A stretch of DNA of 64,000 nucleotides, from positions 2,672,501 through 2,736,500 of the forward strand of contig CM049315.1 of assembly GCA_026874595.1 (NCBI GenBank), written 5' to 3'. The DNA comes from Sipunculus nudus. Lineage: Eukaryota; Annelida; Sipuncula; Golfingiida; Sipunculidae. The notes beneath the pieces are model-generated. The model was not told where the DNA came from, did not search any database, and saw only the letters and a list, made by a program, of their open reading frames with translations. The translations under genes and the position numbers were made by a program. Positions 10,835-22,840 of this stretch are shown piece by piece (position 1 is the stretch's first letter; each line of letters opens with the position of its first letter).

Positions 10835-12020
10835 TTACTGAATGTCTACATCACACTTACAATCAGTATCTACTTTAACAGCAGTAACGTTATGTATAAC
10901 ATCTGATGTGCTATTTCTGTCATAAAATGGCTTCAACATGTTAACATGGCACAGTTGTTTTTTCTTATGCCTATCTGGTGTCAACAGTATGTAATTTAAA
11001 TGACTGACTCTCTTGTCAACAATGTAAGGATCAAAATACCTAGCTTGCACAGGTCTGCCAGGGATGGGTAGTAAGGCAAGGACTTTTTCACCAGGCTAAA
11101 ACGTCCTACTTAAAGTGTGCTTGTCATAATTTGTTTTCATTCTACTTTGTGGAGATTTTAGATTAGACTTTGCAATCTCACAAGCATTTTGTAGTTTAGT
11201 GCGAACGTCTGAGACATACTGCAATAAACTAAGAGAATCAGGACCTTCACACAAGAGTTTTTGTTTAAGCAGTTTCAAAGGACCGCGAACTGAGTGTCCA
11301 AAAACTAGTTCAAAGTGACAGAAACCCAAGGACTCTTGAAAAGATTTTCTCACAGCAAACAGCAATAGGTGGATTCCTTCATCACAGTCTTTCTGTGTGT
11401 CATAACAATAAGTCCTAACTTGTTGGAATAAGCCAGACATAAAATTAGACCCTTGGTCAGACTGGACGGATTTTAGGTAATCCAAAAGTTGTGAAAATTT
11501 GGTCAGAGTCTAAACAACACTTTCGGCATTAATTTAGCGCAATGGTATTGCCTCAGGAAACCTGGTAGATGCGCTTATTATTGTCAGCAAGTATTCATGT
11601 CCAAATTTTATTTAAGCAGTGGTCCAACACAATAATCCTATTAAATGGTTCCTCGAAAGCAGGAATAGGCCTAAGTGGGGCTTTAGGAGGATTCTGATTG
11701 GGCTTGCCTACCATCTTGCATGTATGGCATTATTTGCAATATTGTACAACATCAGTCCTGAGGTTAGGCCTGTAGTAGTGTGTACTAACTTTCTGATAAG
11801 TTTTATTTATAACTAAATGGCCAGACAAAGGAGCCTCATGTGCCATACTTAGAATTTCATTGCGAAAGCTTTTGGGCATTACAATTAGATGTTTGATGGC
11901 CCACTCATCATCAGCGCATACATCAGGTGGTCGCCATTTACACATAAGCACTCCATTTTTAACATAGAAACAAACTGGGTTCTGTGACAGTCTATCTAGA
12001 GAAACTGCCCTGGGAAACAA
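10835..12020 (-). pseudogene. Integrase of the Gmr1-like element, upstream of RT
   Basis: Reading the minus strand, 12020-11730 gives the integrase zinc-binding part (VMPKSFRNEILSMAHEAPLS, GHLVINKTYQK, VVQYCK). It is followed in a broken frame by CHTCKMVGKPNQNPPKAPLR and a core region with stops (11730-11490). The core resumes with VQSDQGSNFMSGLF, then EGIHLLLFAVRKSFQESLG and FELVFGHSVRGPLKLL (11485-11096). The C-terminal part is 11050-10835 (ARYFDPYIVDKR, HVNMLKPFYDRN). The integrase lies between the protease and the RT, unlike the usual Ty3/gypsy order. Several stops and frame changes show it is inactive. Confidence 0.88.
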
Positions 12021-12076
12021 ACATGAAATATCAAGGTCCTTATGCTGTTCCGCGATAAGTTCTTACACTGAAAATG

Positions 12077-12949
12077 CTACATCTTGTACGGGCGAGTCGT
12101 TAGACGAGTGTTATTATCTGGACCATTATCCTCATGTGTGTATTTCTTTGCCATAGATCTAGTTACAGCACACGAAGGATACAAACCAGGAATTTCCTGA
12201 CTTTCAGGATCAGTGTCCTGATCATGTGACGGCTTTTCTGTCACTATTGGTACAGGCTGTACTTTGTCACCTGCAACACCATTGCCTAGCAACAACTGAA
12301 TTCCCTTAAAGGGTAAAGTAGTTCTTATGCCCACAGTAATATTCCCAGAAATCAAATCTGACTTTAAATGTACACTGTGAAGCGAAACTGAAGTGTGCTT
12401 GTCTGAAAACACATCATTAACAAGTGCATGCTCACCAGTAAAAGACCCAATAGAAATTGGCAAAGTGTTTGCTAACATGAGAGTTTGGCCTGAACCAGTG
12501 TCCCTCAATATTCTAATAGGGGTAGAGTCTGCAAAATCACTTGAAAGTGACACAAAACCATCATGTATGAATGGCTCAAATACCTCCATTTCAGAGTCAG
12601 GATAGGAATCCACTACCTCAGTTTCATTAAACAAAGAACCGACACTGATAGTGTCAGTCATAAACTCTTTTTCAGAGTCATTAAAGGAATCTACATCCTT
12701 ATTACAATCGAACTCCTCATGGAAGTCAACAGAGGAATTTTCCTCAGCAGAAACAAACTTCTGTTTATCATAAGAGGACCTTGCCTCATTTGAAATACTC
12801 TCGCAAGAATCATTGAAGGACTTAGCCTTTTTTAAAGGATACTCCTCGCAGGAGTCTTGAAAGGACCTAGCCTTATTAAATTCCTCGCAGGAATCAATTG
12901 ATGTGTTTACCACGCAAGCTACGGATTCTTCTTTTGAGTCAGACGGCAC
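12077..12949 (-). pseudogene. Aspartic protease region of the Gmr1-like element
   Basis: Open frame of 290 codons. A long acidic, serine-rich N-terminal half contains internal near-repeats (SFNDSCEE, FNKARSFQDSCEEY). From about residue 145 there is a retropepsin-like segment: IRILRDTGSGQTLM holds the catalytic DTG, and GIQLLLGNGVAGDKVQPVP resembles the LLLG segment of retroviral-type proteases. It ends with CAVTRSMAKK, which commonly precedes the next pol domain in these elements. The frame is still open, but neighbouring domains are broken. Confidence 0.8.
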
Positions 12950-13035
12950 ATTGGCCTCCGTAGCATCAAACTCTTTATTATAGTCAATAAAGTAGTTGTA
13001 ACCCTTATTTACATGAAAAGAGCCTGGCTCTTGTA

Positions 13036-14141
13036 CTATGCTATGTAAGATTTTGAAACAAAACCAGAAGGTTTACCCTTTGGTTTATTTGCAAGTTTCC
13101 AGCAGTCAGATATTAGATGACCTTCCTTTTTGCAGTAACTACAGATTTTCTTTGGAAATGACTGGCCTTGGTTGGATTCAGACACAGTGGACGTGGAATG
13201 AGGTGTAGCTATGGACTTTGCTGAACTATCAGGACTACTAGTACTGGGTGAATGCGCTGTAAACTTCTTTTGACCATACTGATTTACATTCTTGTTTGTG
13301 AATGACTGGTTTGATTTGCTGGTAAAGGACATTTTATGTGTAAATGAATAATCATCAGCTAATTGAGCAGCAATGTCAAGTGCTTCAGCACTTTTCTCAT
13401 CCTGAAAAGGTTTAACATCTGCGTTAATGCAACGCTTAAATTCTTCAAGCAAAATCAACTGGCGCAAATGGTCATAATCTTTCATTACATTTTTAGAAGT
13501 ACACAAGCGATCAAACAACTGCTCTTTTGTCCTAGCAAATTCGACATAGGGTCTGTTCTTTGCGCCTTTCCCAATTTCTGAATTTCTTGCGGTAAGCCTC
13601 CGGAACTAACTCATAACCTGTTAGGATTAACCGTTTAACCTGGTCATAGTCAGCAGCGGTTTCTACTGAAAACTCTGTATAAACTTCTCTGGCCTTGCCA
13701 GTCAATACACTTTGTAATAGCATGGTCCAATTTTCTTTAGGCCATTTTAAATTTTCAGCTACTTCTCAAAGTATAAGAAATATTTATCAACCTCTTTTTC
13801 TTGAAAAAGTGGGACAAGTCTAATGTGTTTAGTAACATCAAAACTGTGAGTTGGGGCAGCACGAAGACCATGTTCTAGTTTAAGTCTTTCTAACTCCGGT
13901 CATTTTAAATCAATTTTTTTTCTGTCTCTTTTAATGCTAGCTCATGTTGCATTTCTAACTTTTTTAATTATAACTGCATCACAAGACTGTCATTTCTTGA
14001 TGTTTCCACTTCACTCTCTTCAATTAAACCTTTGCTAACTAGATCCTGCATGATTTTAGCAATGATATCAGGCTTTCTCAAAGCTTTTTTCACACTTAAC
14101 CCTAAGTGTTGTCCTAAACGCAACATCTGATCTTTTGTCAT
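13036..14141 (-). pseudogene. Gag of the Gmr1-like element
   Basis: Fragments in several frames. From a Met at 14141 comes a SAP-like N-terminal helix pair (MTKDQMLRLGQHLGLSVKKA, KPDIIAKIMQDL). Next is the capsid-like segment LLQSVLTGKAREVYTEFS and GYELVPEAYRKKFRNW (13723-13532). Then LFDRLCTSKNVMKDYDHLRQL and a CCHC zinc knuckle (CSYCKKEGHLISDC, CX2CX4HX4C) in 13518-13036. Knuckle and order are typical for Gag, which binds the element RNA and builds the particle. Frame changes near 13970-13720 and 13530 disable it. Confidence 0.85.
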
Positions 14142-14188
14142 CTGTCGCTGAGACAATTCTTGTAAACAAAGTATTGTAAACAATGTGT

Positions 14189-14198
14189 CTAGGGCAAG
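14189..14198. repeat. Target-site duplication, left (CTAGGGCAAG)
   Basis: Ten bases matching CTGGGGCAAG at 16112-16121 with one difference. Together they bracket the TIR element inside the gag leader of the retrotransposon. Confidence 0.6.
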
Positions 14199-14574
14199 CT
14201 TTCTGGAGATCTGGGACCTTTTACAACTCGGCCCACACGAAGTCGGGCCACTTAGTACAATCTCGGACCACTGGGTCGACGATCTCGGACCACATTTCGT
14301 ACCAACTCGGACCACTAGATATATCGGACCAGTTCAGACTTCGATCGGACTCCTGATGACGTTGTCAAAGGTACATGTTCTGTCTTCAAACCATGAAAAA
14401 GCTAATTGTTTACAGAAGGTAAAGCCTTACTTACTCCACACTTAACTATTGCCTCTCTCTCCTCATCATTAATCATTAACTACAGATCGTCTTAATCATA
14501 ATTTATATAAAAATGTTATTCTAAAATGTGTGTGCATTTGATCGTGTATTAAAGTATTCGAGTGTGTGTGATAA

Positions 14575-15830
14575 AGAATGAAAGAAAGAAAGATTGAATG
14601 AAAGATTGAATGAAGGAAAGAGGGAATGAAAGTAAGACAGAATGAATGAAATATTGAATGAACGAAAGATTGAATGATAGACAGACATAAGAAATGAAAG
14701 ATCAGATTGATTTAAAGATTGAACGAACGAAAGATTGAATGAATAAAAGACTGAATTAAAGAAAGACAGAATAAACGTAGATTGAATAAAAGAAAGATTG
14801 AATGATAGACAGATAGAAGAAATGAAAAATCAGAATGAATGAAAGATTGAATGAAAGAAAGACAGAATGAAAGAAAGACTGAATGGTAGACAAATTGAAT
14901 GGAATAAAAGATCAGAATAAATAAGAGATTAAACGAAGGAAAGATTGAATGAATGAAAGATTCAATTGAAGAAAGATTGAATGACAGAAAGATTGAATGA
15001 AAGAAAGATCAGAATGAATGAAAGATTGAACGAACGAAAGATTGAATGAATGAAAGACTGAATAAAAGAAAGACAAAATAAATGAAAGATTGAATGAAAG
15101 GAAAGATTGAATGAAAGAAAGATGAATGAGGGAAAGTGAGAATGAATAAAAGATTGAATAAATGAAAGTGAATGAAAGAAAATTGAATGATAGACAGATT
15201 GAATGAAAGAAAGATCAGAATGAAAGAAAGATTGAACGAACGAACGATTTAATGAATGAAAAACTGAATGAAAGAAAAACAGAATAAATGAAAGATTGAA
15301 TGAAAGAAAGATTAAATTAAAGTTAGATTGAATGAAAGAAAGACTAAGGCCAAAAAAATTAAAGGTATGGTCCTCAGGCACCGCCCGCATCAATTTTAAA
15401 CCCCCGAATCAAAAATTTGTATTTTGATTTTCAATAAAAACTTTCCAATTTTGAGCTGCTGCCGCTCCGACATTTCTTTCAAGAAGATAAAACCATACAA
15501 TTTCCTTTGTTTTGTAGTGCTTTTACTTATTAAGCAAAATAAAACTGTTATTTTCATGCTTTTCCCTAATCATTTGACATTTTTATCGAAACATACCAAA
15601 AATTTAAAATAAAAAAAGCGCCCGCCCGCATTGATTTCTGAAAAAAAGTGCCTGAGAACCATACCTTTTTTTATTTTGGCCTAAATGAATGAAATATACA
15701 ATGAAAGAAATATTGAATCAGGGGAAGACTGAATGAAAAAAAGACAGAATGAATGAAAGATTTAATGAATTAATGATTGAATGAAAGAAAGAATGAATGA
15801 AAGAAAGATCAGAATGAATGATACATGCTG
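14575..15830. repeat. GAATGAAAGAAAGATT low-complexity satellite
   Basis: More than 1 kb of purine-rich imperfect repeats of GAATGAAAGA and GATTGAATGA type, interrupted by the MITE at 15348-15681. Long open frames on the minus strand (SFIQSF-type peptides) are artefacts of this composition. Confidence 0.85.
15348..15681. mobile_element. Harbinger-like MITE, TAA target duplication
   Basis: Terminal inverted repeats of about 35 bp (GGCCAAAA...GGTATGGT, TCTCAGGCAC and complement) are flanked by TAA at 15345-15347 and 15682-15684. Three-base TWA duplications are typical of PIF/Harbinger. The 334-bp element has no coding capacity. Confidence 0.7.
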
Positions 15831-16141
15831 ATCCCCAAGCTTCATGATGAGGCGAAACTCTTGCCACTGGAGGTAGAGTTAATCTCAGCCAACAAACTGA
15901 AGACTTACCAGAAGTCAAAGTACAAAATGTCCGAGAATAAACAGGCAGGACATGTATGTTACATTGGTCAGAGGTCGTATTTGCCCGATCACAAAGTGTT
16001 TCGAGATCGTAGTGGCCTATTTCAATGTGGTCCGAGATCGTAAAGGTCCGATTTGAAATGGTCCGACTTCGTGTGGGCCGAGATGTAAAAAGTCCGAGAT
16101 CTCCAGGTACCCTGGGGCAAGGCCTAATAAATTTTCAAAAC

Positions 16142-17009
16142 TATTAAGCAACCCGGATGAGTCGTGACGGAAATAAATTTTTGTAATGGAGATTAAAAAA
16201 ATCAGATTCTGTTACAACAGGCAGCGTGAAACGTCTAGGGGAATGGAAAAAGAAGTCAGTGGTTTTTTGTTAACAAATAATTATAATTTATTCTTAAAAC
16301 AATCCTAACATAACAATACACTAAATCAATACAATTACACAGTATAACAACAGTACAACAGTTAATCAATACAAGTATATAAATAAAGTATACAGTACCT
16401 GGATACAATCACTGTCCCAGCGGAAACAAGTCTTTTAAAGCATATAATCCAGATGAACAGTTCACATAAATCTTCTCAAAGAATAACAGTCCGGTTCATT
16501 CACAAAATCAATTTGTTGAAATCCAAAAGTGAGGTTCTGATAGTGATCCCAAAGGCAAACTGAAGACTATATAAAATTCGTTACACATTCGAAAAAAAGC
16601 TATAACTGCCGCAATTATAGGAAAAGGTCCACAAAATGACTTACGCTCTTCTGTGTCCGCTGGAATATATCTCTCCTCTATCTCGGTTCAAAAACACGGC
16701 CCCTTTTTTATATCTTTTTACCTCAAGCCCAAAACTTCACATTTCCCGAACAATCTAAAGAACCTAACATAATACACACGTTACAGGAAACATCTAGAAC
16801 AACGAACGCTGTGTTTCTACATATCAGGGTTTCACACGTGGGCCGGCCCGGCTCGGCCAGGCGAGAAAGCCCCAGACTAGCATGACCGCTGTGTTTACAC
16901 GTCAGACTCCACGTGTGGGACGGGCTATGACGTCACAGCAACGTACAATGCTAGCGCTGCACATACACATGTAAGACTGCTGCATACAATAAAAGAGACA
17001 TCTGTAACA
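16142..17009 (-). mobile_element. 5' LTR of the Gmr1-like element
   Basis: 868-bp partner of the LTR at 8409-9290, ending TGTAACA on the plus strand. It lacks about 17 bases near its internal end relative to the partner and differs at many scattered sites, implying an old insertion. A TATA-like motif on the coding strand lies near 16705-16715. Confidence 0.85.
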
Positions 17010-18239
17010 ATAAATAAATATACATTTATTGTTGCTTTGAAGAATTTTTCAATTAAAAGCTATTTTTCTAACAAAAGGTAAGCTGTACCTAACACCTAGA
17101 AACAGATGAACAATTGATAATATATTCGCCTTGAAATCAAATATATCTCCAGACTTTTATCGTATATTTATCATTTTTCTTTCTTAAGTTTTAATTTAGA
17201 AAAGGATAATCTTGTAAATGACTGTTTAATAAAAAATGGCATTTACCTGCTAAAAAACATGCACAACGTGTTTACATGTTTTGAACAATTAATCTTTACA
17301 CAAGGTGCAAAACTGATAGCCTTTGCCTGATGGTTTGAAGCAATGTCCCTCTAAAATGGTGAAATCGACCAATATACAAATTAAAAAAATATCGAATACT
17401 TTTTTGAAGAATTCAAAATGAAGAATTCAAAATGAAGAACTCTACTGAAATATGAATGCAAGTAACAGTCACATATTACACGAATCCATATTATCATATG
17501 ATTTACGTCAATCATTTAAGGATACGTCATTATAAGTTATCATCCACTTTAACGTTTTTTTTTAATGCCAAGTGCCATAGATAACAAGAACCTGATTATG
17601 AATCAACATTGAAATGTCATAATCTGTCCACCATTCGCCCCTGAGAATCCGTCATGGCGCTACGCAAGGGCTTGAATGTATAATCTACAAACTCCAAGGT
17701 TATTCCTGGGGACTTATTTTGTATAATATAAATAAAATAGGTCAGTATGATAGTTTAAACGAACGGAGGCATATCAAATACATTGCAAGAAGCTTCATTG
17801 TAAAAGTACATACATAAGAGGTACCAACATGTCTTCCAAAAGAGAGTCATCTTCACAACTTGATGTTTAAGTCACTAAGTGCATATCAAAATGAAGACGA
17901 TGAGGTGATAATAGGTATGCACATCTTGTGTTTTCTCATAGAGACTTGCGTGCGTCAAATTTTACCTTTTAACTTTGAACTTTAGTTACTCATTAATGAA
18001 GACATTTCCTTACCTTTGTTCATACATTTTATGTTGGTATATTACTTATACATATATTACTTATATATATTTAATTCTAAGACTACGATATTATAAAAAT
18101 TACAGTGATAATAATAGTTATATGTATAATTTAAAACGACATAAAAAACTAAGAGTGACAAAGACATTCATGTTTATGTAGGTTACATCTATTTAAGATA
18201 ATCAAAGATAAAAAATGACCATGTTTAATAATTATGTAA
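17010..18239. other. Noncoding AT-rich stretch
   Basis: About 1.2 kb with no supported exon, RNA gene or repeat structure. Confidence 0.5.
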
Positions 18240-20865
18240 TAAAAATTCCATTTTCAAGTTCCTTCATTTTCCAAAATAAGAAGTCTTAGCAGTTCTTCAT
18301 AAAAAATCTCCTACTGTTTGAAGTTTTAATTATAGATGGCAATTCATTCCATAATTCTATTCCAATAAATTTAAAACTATATTAACCCTGAGTTTTGAAC
18401 CCTGTTTACCCTGTTATAAGAATGTCTAACAGGTTCTATATCACTAAGGTATGCCGGAGCATGGTGAACATGAGTATTAGACATTAAACCCAGTGATAAA
18501 TAATCAATCCTAAGTGAAACATCCAACCATTTCAGCTTTTTAAAATCATTTACTCTTTAGTTTTGTCTATTTGAAAAATTTCTGACAAAACGTACAATTT
18601 TATTTTGAGCAGTCTGAAGCCTAGTCTTCAGTTTTTTATGAAGTCCTCGGTACCAAGTGTTACAAGTATAATAAAAAAATTCCCTGTGGTAGTGAAGAGC
18701 ATAACAATTTTCTTTTCCTGAAATTCAAATTTGCATGTCTCCTGTATAGAAATGTTATTCTATAGTATTTATTTTACTTATGACTGAGTTGCCCATGATG
18801 TTTCCAGAGAGGGTCTGATCAAGTACTACCCCTAGATATTTAACGTTCTTTAGAGATAATGTCCACAGAGTTACATATAATGGATAACATGTTACTTTTT
18901 CTTAGTCTTCGGTTAGATGCAAATAAAATACTTTCAGTTTTACCCAGATGAATGGAAAGCCTATTTTCCTCCAACCATACACACCATGACTCTAATTCAA
19001 GTGAAAGTTTACATTCTATCTCCTTGGGCTCTTTTCCACTCACTATTTAAAAATTCATCTGCATATAAGACTAAATCACATCATATACTGAACATTTCAT
19101 ATCATTTACATATAGCGGAAATAACAAAGGTCCTAAAATGGAACCTTGTGGTACCCCACACATAGTATTCCCATAATGAGACCGTACATTATTGATTTTC
19201 ACAAATTGTCTTCTGTCATTTAGATAAGACTCGAACCATGAAACAGCTGGAGTATTCAATCCAATTGCATGTAATTTGGTAGTTAAAGTATTGTGATCTG
19301 CAGTATCCAAGGCTTTCTGCAGATCTATAAGTACCATGCCAGTGTAAATTCCACTATCCATATTAAATCTTATTTTATCTCTAAGATGTGTATGAGCAGT
19401 GTTAGTGGAAAAACCAGGCCTAAATCCTGATTGATACTGGTAGAACAAATTTTTGGTTCCAAGATAAGAATACAACTGGTCATGTGCTGCTCTTTCTAAA
19501 ATGTTGGATATGACTGGTAAGATTGAAACGGGTCTGTAATTTCCTTCATAATTTCTGTCACCTTTTTTAAAGAGTGGGACTACCCTGGTTTTTTTTAAAT
19601 CAGTGGGAACTATTGACGTTTGTAGAGATAGATTTATTATAAAAGTAATAGGTGCTGCTATTGAGTGCGCACCATCTTTAAGATATTTTGCTGAAATAAA
19701 ATCACTTCCAGTAGATTTTGCAACATTTAAACCTGTTAATAATTTTACAATGGTTTCTTCACTGACCACAGAAAATCTTTATCCACTTGCTATTACATTT
19801 TTTTTTTTTTTTATAAAACTCAAAAACTGTTTTCTTATCATATGGCCTAAAAGTAAGTTTATCTACAAGTTTGCATGCAATATTGCAGAAAAATTCATTT
19901 AATTTGTTTGCAACAAATTTGGGTTCAAAACATACCTCTTCATCATTACTTTTCAGCCTTAAATTAACATTTCCTTTTCTTATTTTAGTGGGGATGCCCA
20001 TGTTTCTCAGTATGTTCCATAGTCTTTTTGGTTCATTTTGGTTTTCACTTAATTCATTCCTCACAAAATTTCTCTTGGCTTTACATATTTCTCTTTGAGT
20101 TTTGTTTCTAAGTTTCTTTTACTCTCTAAAAAATACTACTGTCATGTTTAAGATGTAGCTAGAAAACCATGGTTCCGTACCATTTTTTAGTCTAACAGTT
20201 TTTACCGGAGCAACACCTGTCTACCACCTTAAGAAACAATTCACTAAATCTTCTCCAGGCTCAATTGATATTTTCACATTTATACACATCTGACCAATTT
20301 ATCTGTTTCAGTTCATCATAGAAACTTGTAATATTATAGTTTCTCATAGACCTTATTTTGGTTAATTGTGTTTGTTTATAATACCCCTAGCAATTTTTCG
20401 TGTGCAAAAGGTTACATTATGGTCACTGATTTTAGCAGACAGAGCCCCATATTGTTTTATTTTTTTCTGAGTCTGACACTACGATAGTACGATTGAATCA
20501 ATTCATGTTTCTGATGTATCAGTTATTCTAGTAGGTTCTTCTATGATCTGTTTCATATCAAATATCCTAAGAAAGTTATTTAAATCATTTATAAATTTAT
20601 TTCACCTTTTATTTAAGGGTAATTTATCAAATTGTGCTCTAGTTTATCATAAAAATCCAAGTCCTTAGGGAGTCTATAACCCACCCAAAATAGTATAAGT
20701 TTAGTCTTTGGGAGAAGAATGTCCACAGCCAAAAATTCAATTTCTGCTTTACACAAATCCTCTCTACGGTTGTATGCAATATTGTTAGACCGCTCAATTG
20801 TTAAGGAGATGACACAATTAAGAGCTATGTCAATCACTTCCCTTTTTTATAAAATTAAAAATGAA
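18240..20865 (-). mobile_element. Decayed non-LTR retrotransposon (endonuclease + RT)
   Basis: Minus strand. 20837-20613 has an apurinic-type endonuclease segment (RREDLCKAEIEFLAVDILL, VGYRLPKDLDFYDKLE). 20064-19759 is a linker (LWNILRNMGIPTKIRKGN, FEPKFVANKLNEFFC). 19769-19071 is the RT (LLTGLNVAKSTGSDFISAKY, VVPLFKKGDRNYEGNYRPVS, ILPVISNILERAAHDQLYSY, QSGFRPGFSTNTAH, MVLIDLQKALDTADHNTL, GVPQGSILGPLLFPLYVNDM). The YADD box appears as YADE after a frameshift near 19060. 19043-18840 continues (WLEENRLSIHLGKTESILF). C-terminal similarity runs to about 18250 (RWYRGLHKKLKTRLQTAQNK, RIDYLSLGLMSNTHVHHAPA). Stops and frameshifts make it inactive. Clade: CR1/L2/Jockey-like, not resolved. Confidence 0.85.
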
Positions 20866-22840
20866 CTGCTGGATGATAAATGAGTATTGTCGATGTGTTT
20901 TCATTGTTTTCTTTGCAAAAATTGTAAAGGATTAAGGTCTTGATCGATGAAAATACCCTTGCTGTTTTAAGTAATCAATATTCAATGTTACTGATACCCT
21001 ACTTACATATATGAGGTTCTCAAATTTGGAGATGTTATATGAGTTTATATGGGTAAATATTGTACAGTTTTGGTGTGTTTATAATTTGCAATGAAAATAA
21101 TCTGCACACCATTCCATTGAAAAACGAAGACCAAATTTGCCAGGAATTGGTTCCTCATTTGTGTACAATAATTACTCACCAGCACTAAGGTCATTACAGA
21201 AGACAGATTATGTGTCCTCTACTGGAAGGGGTTTTACGCTATATTTATGAAGGTTCTTGGTTAGAGAATTATAGAATTAACAAGCGAGAGTGCTTTAAAG
21301 CTAATCTTAAGTATACTGTTCGTGGTTGCAGCTTATCATGCTCTAATAGGTAATAGGGGCATATCATGGGCACTGTGAAGATGTTTATTATATAAGAATT
21401 GAAAGTACTTATACTCTTAAGAGTGAGTGATTATCGATGTACTTGATACAATGTAGAAACAAGAGTTAGTTAAAATAGGTGATTAGGTGAAGTCCATTAG
21501 TCACTGTCACGAAAAAATAAACTATACAGTTTGAACATTACATTGCTGTTGTCATTCAACAGTCTCATATATAACGACCGAACATTTTGTATTACATGAA
21601 ATGACTGTGCTATAACTCCAGTCATTACACGTAATGCCTGATGTGTCTTGTCGTTTGTTTAAAGCCTGACCGGATTGGTCATTCATTGAAAAGCATAAAA
21701 TTTTAAGCATTCCGCGAAATATCTGATTTCACAGTGTGGCAGTTCTAAGCTTGTCTAATTTAGCAATAGCCTAAAACTAATGTCAAGGCTCTAGTTTCAT
21801 AAATGTTATTAATGTATCAGTAGAAAAAAAGAATCAGGCAACGTGGAAAGGGGACAGCTGTGTCCCAATTCGTTATCAAAATTAGAATTTATGGGTCATT
21901 TGTCAAAACATGTATTATTAATAAAGTGACAAGAAGAATGTGAAACTTACAGCTGTGTCCTGAGCGACTCGTCCTAATCCCGGTTTTTACCAAGCAATGT
22001 TTGATGGATGCATAATGTAAGAACGCATTAGATACATGGTGCCCAACAGGAATCGTGTTTCAATTACTTATTGATATCAAATCAAGACTTTCATAAGTTT
22101 TATGTTCCCTTTGATGACCCCATTTTAATAATGGTCGCCTCATCTTTCATAGGTACTTCTATGTACTTAACAATTTGTGTTATTAAAGGCTTTGTTATAC
22201 TTTTTTTTTTACTTTTAATCATTAGTTAATGTATTAATGGTTTATCATAAGAGGAACGTGATTAAATATTTAAGTTCGATACATAATCGATTATCCAGAC
22301 ATCGAGCATCCAGCTATAGGTTATTTTATAATACTAAGCGAATCAGACACATGAAATTCTTTTTTAACAGAGTAGCCTTTCTTGATTTCTTCTCACGACA
22401 CAGCTATTATGCCTGAAATAAACATTTTGGGTTGTCTTCTTTCAGTGACTAAAATTAATTATATATACTGTTATCTGTTCAAGAATGGTTAAAGGTACCC
22501 GTAGACTATAGTTTATAGACAGTTCATAATCTTGGGTAAGTGCAACTACAATACCTCAACAGAAGCCCACATTTGGGTGCATGCTAAGCAAGAATTCCGC
22601 TCAAGAGAAGTTTCGTTATGAAATTTATAGTTCAATTCATTATGCGGGGGCCCCATACTGTGGATGATAACCGCAGTTATACAAAGAGGGGGTTAACCTG
22701 AAGAAGCTCGATATCTGTAAAGAGGGTACCATCGTTACATGTGAATGGTCTGCTACTTAATCAACATATTATTGGATATGAATATACAGCTGTGTCCTCC
22801 TTTGTTATCTTGATGTAATGAAAAGCCAATCTGTTTTTTA
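20866..22840. other. Noncoding stretch with recurring ACAGCTGTGTCC motif
   Basis: No supported exon. The motif ACAGCTGTGTCC occurs near 21854, 21950 and 22788, and a TTCGTTATC/TTTGTTATC follows two of them. Its meaning is unclear. Confidence 0.4.

Larger units (their letters stand above)
14199..16111. mobile_element. Non-autonomous TIR element nested in the LTR retrotransposon
   Basis: The ends are inverted repeats. 14203-14280 (CTGGAGATCTGGGACC, CTCGGCCCACACGAAGTCGG) matches the complement of 16030-16106 (CTGGAGATCTCGGAC, CTCGGCCCACACGAAGTCGG), followed on both sides by further CTCGGACCAC-type blocks. A near-identical 10-bp direct repeat flanks it. A target duplication of 9-11 bp points to a Mutator-like family, but no transposase is present. 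The interior is almost entirely a GAATGAAAGAAAGATT-type satellite plus a smaller nested MITE. Confidence 0.75.
8409..17009 (-). mobile_element. Gmr1-like LTR retrotransposon, full span with nested insertion
   Basis: Order on the minus strand: 5' LTR (17009-16142), gag, protease, integrase, RT, RNase H, polypurine tract, 3' LTR (9290-8409). Without the nested TIR element (14199-16111) it is about 6.7 kb. A gypsy-type RT preceded by integrase is the published hallmark of Gmr1-like elements, first described from cod and other deuterostomes. No matching 5-bp target duplication is visible (AATAC on the left, ATAAA on the right). No convincing primer-binding site follows the 5' LTR. Confidence 0.85.

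Noticed and set aside
14962-15393. Minus-strand open frame of SFIQSF/NLSFI repeats
   Set aside because: It is the translation of the GAATGAAAGAAAGATT satellite inside a TIR element; no start context or family support.
8404-17014. 5-bp target-site duplication of the Gmr1-like element
   Set aside because: The flanks AATAC and ATAAA do not match; the duplication has decayed or an end has been altered.
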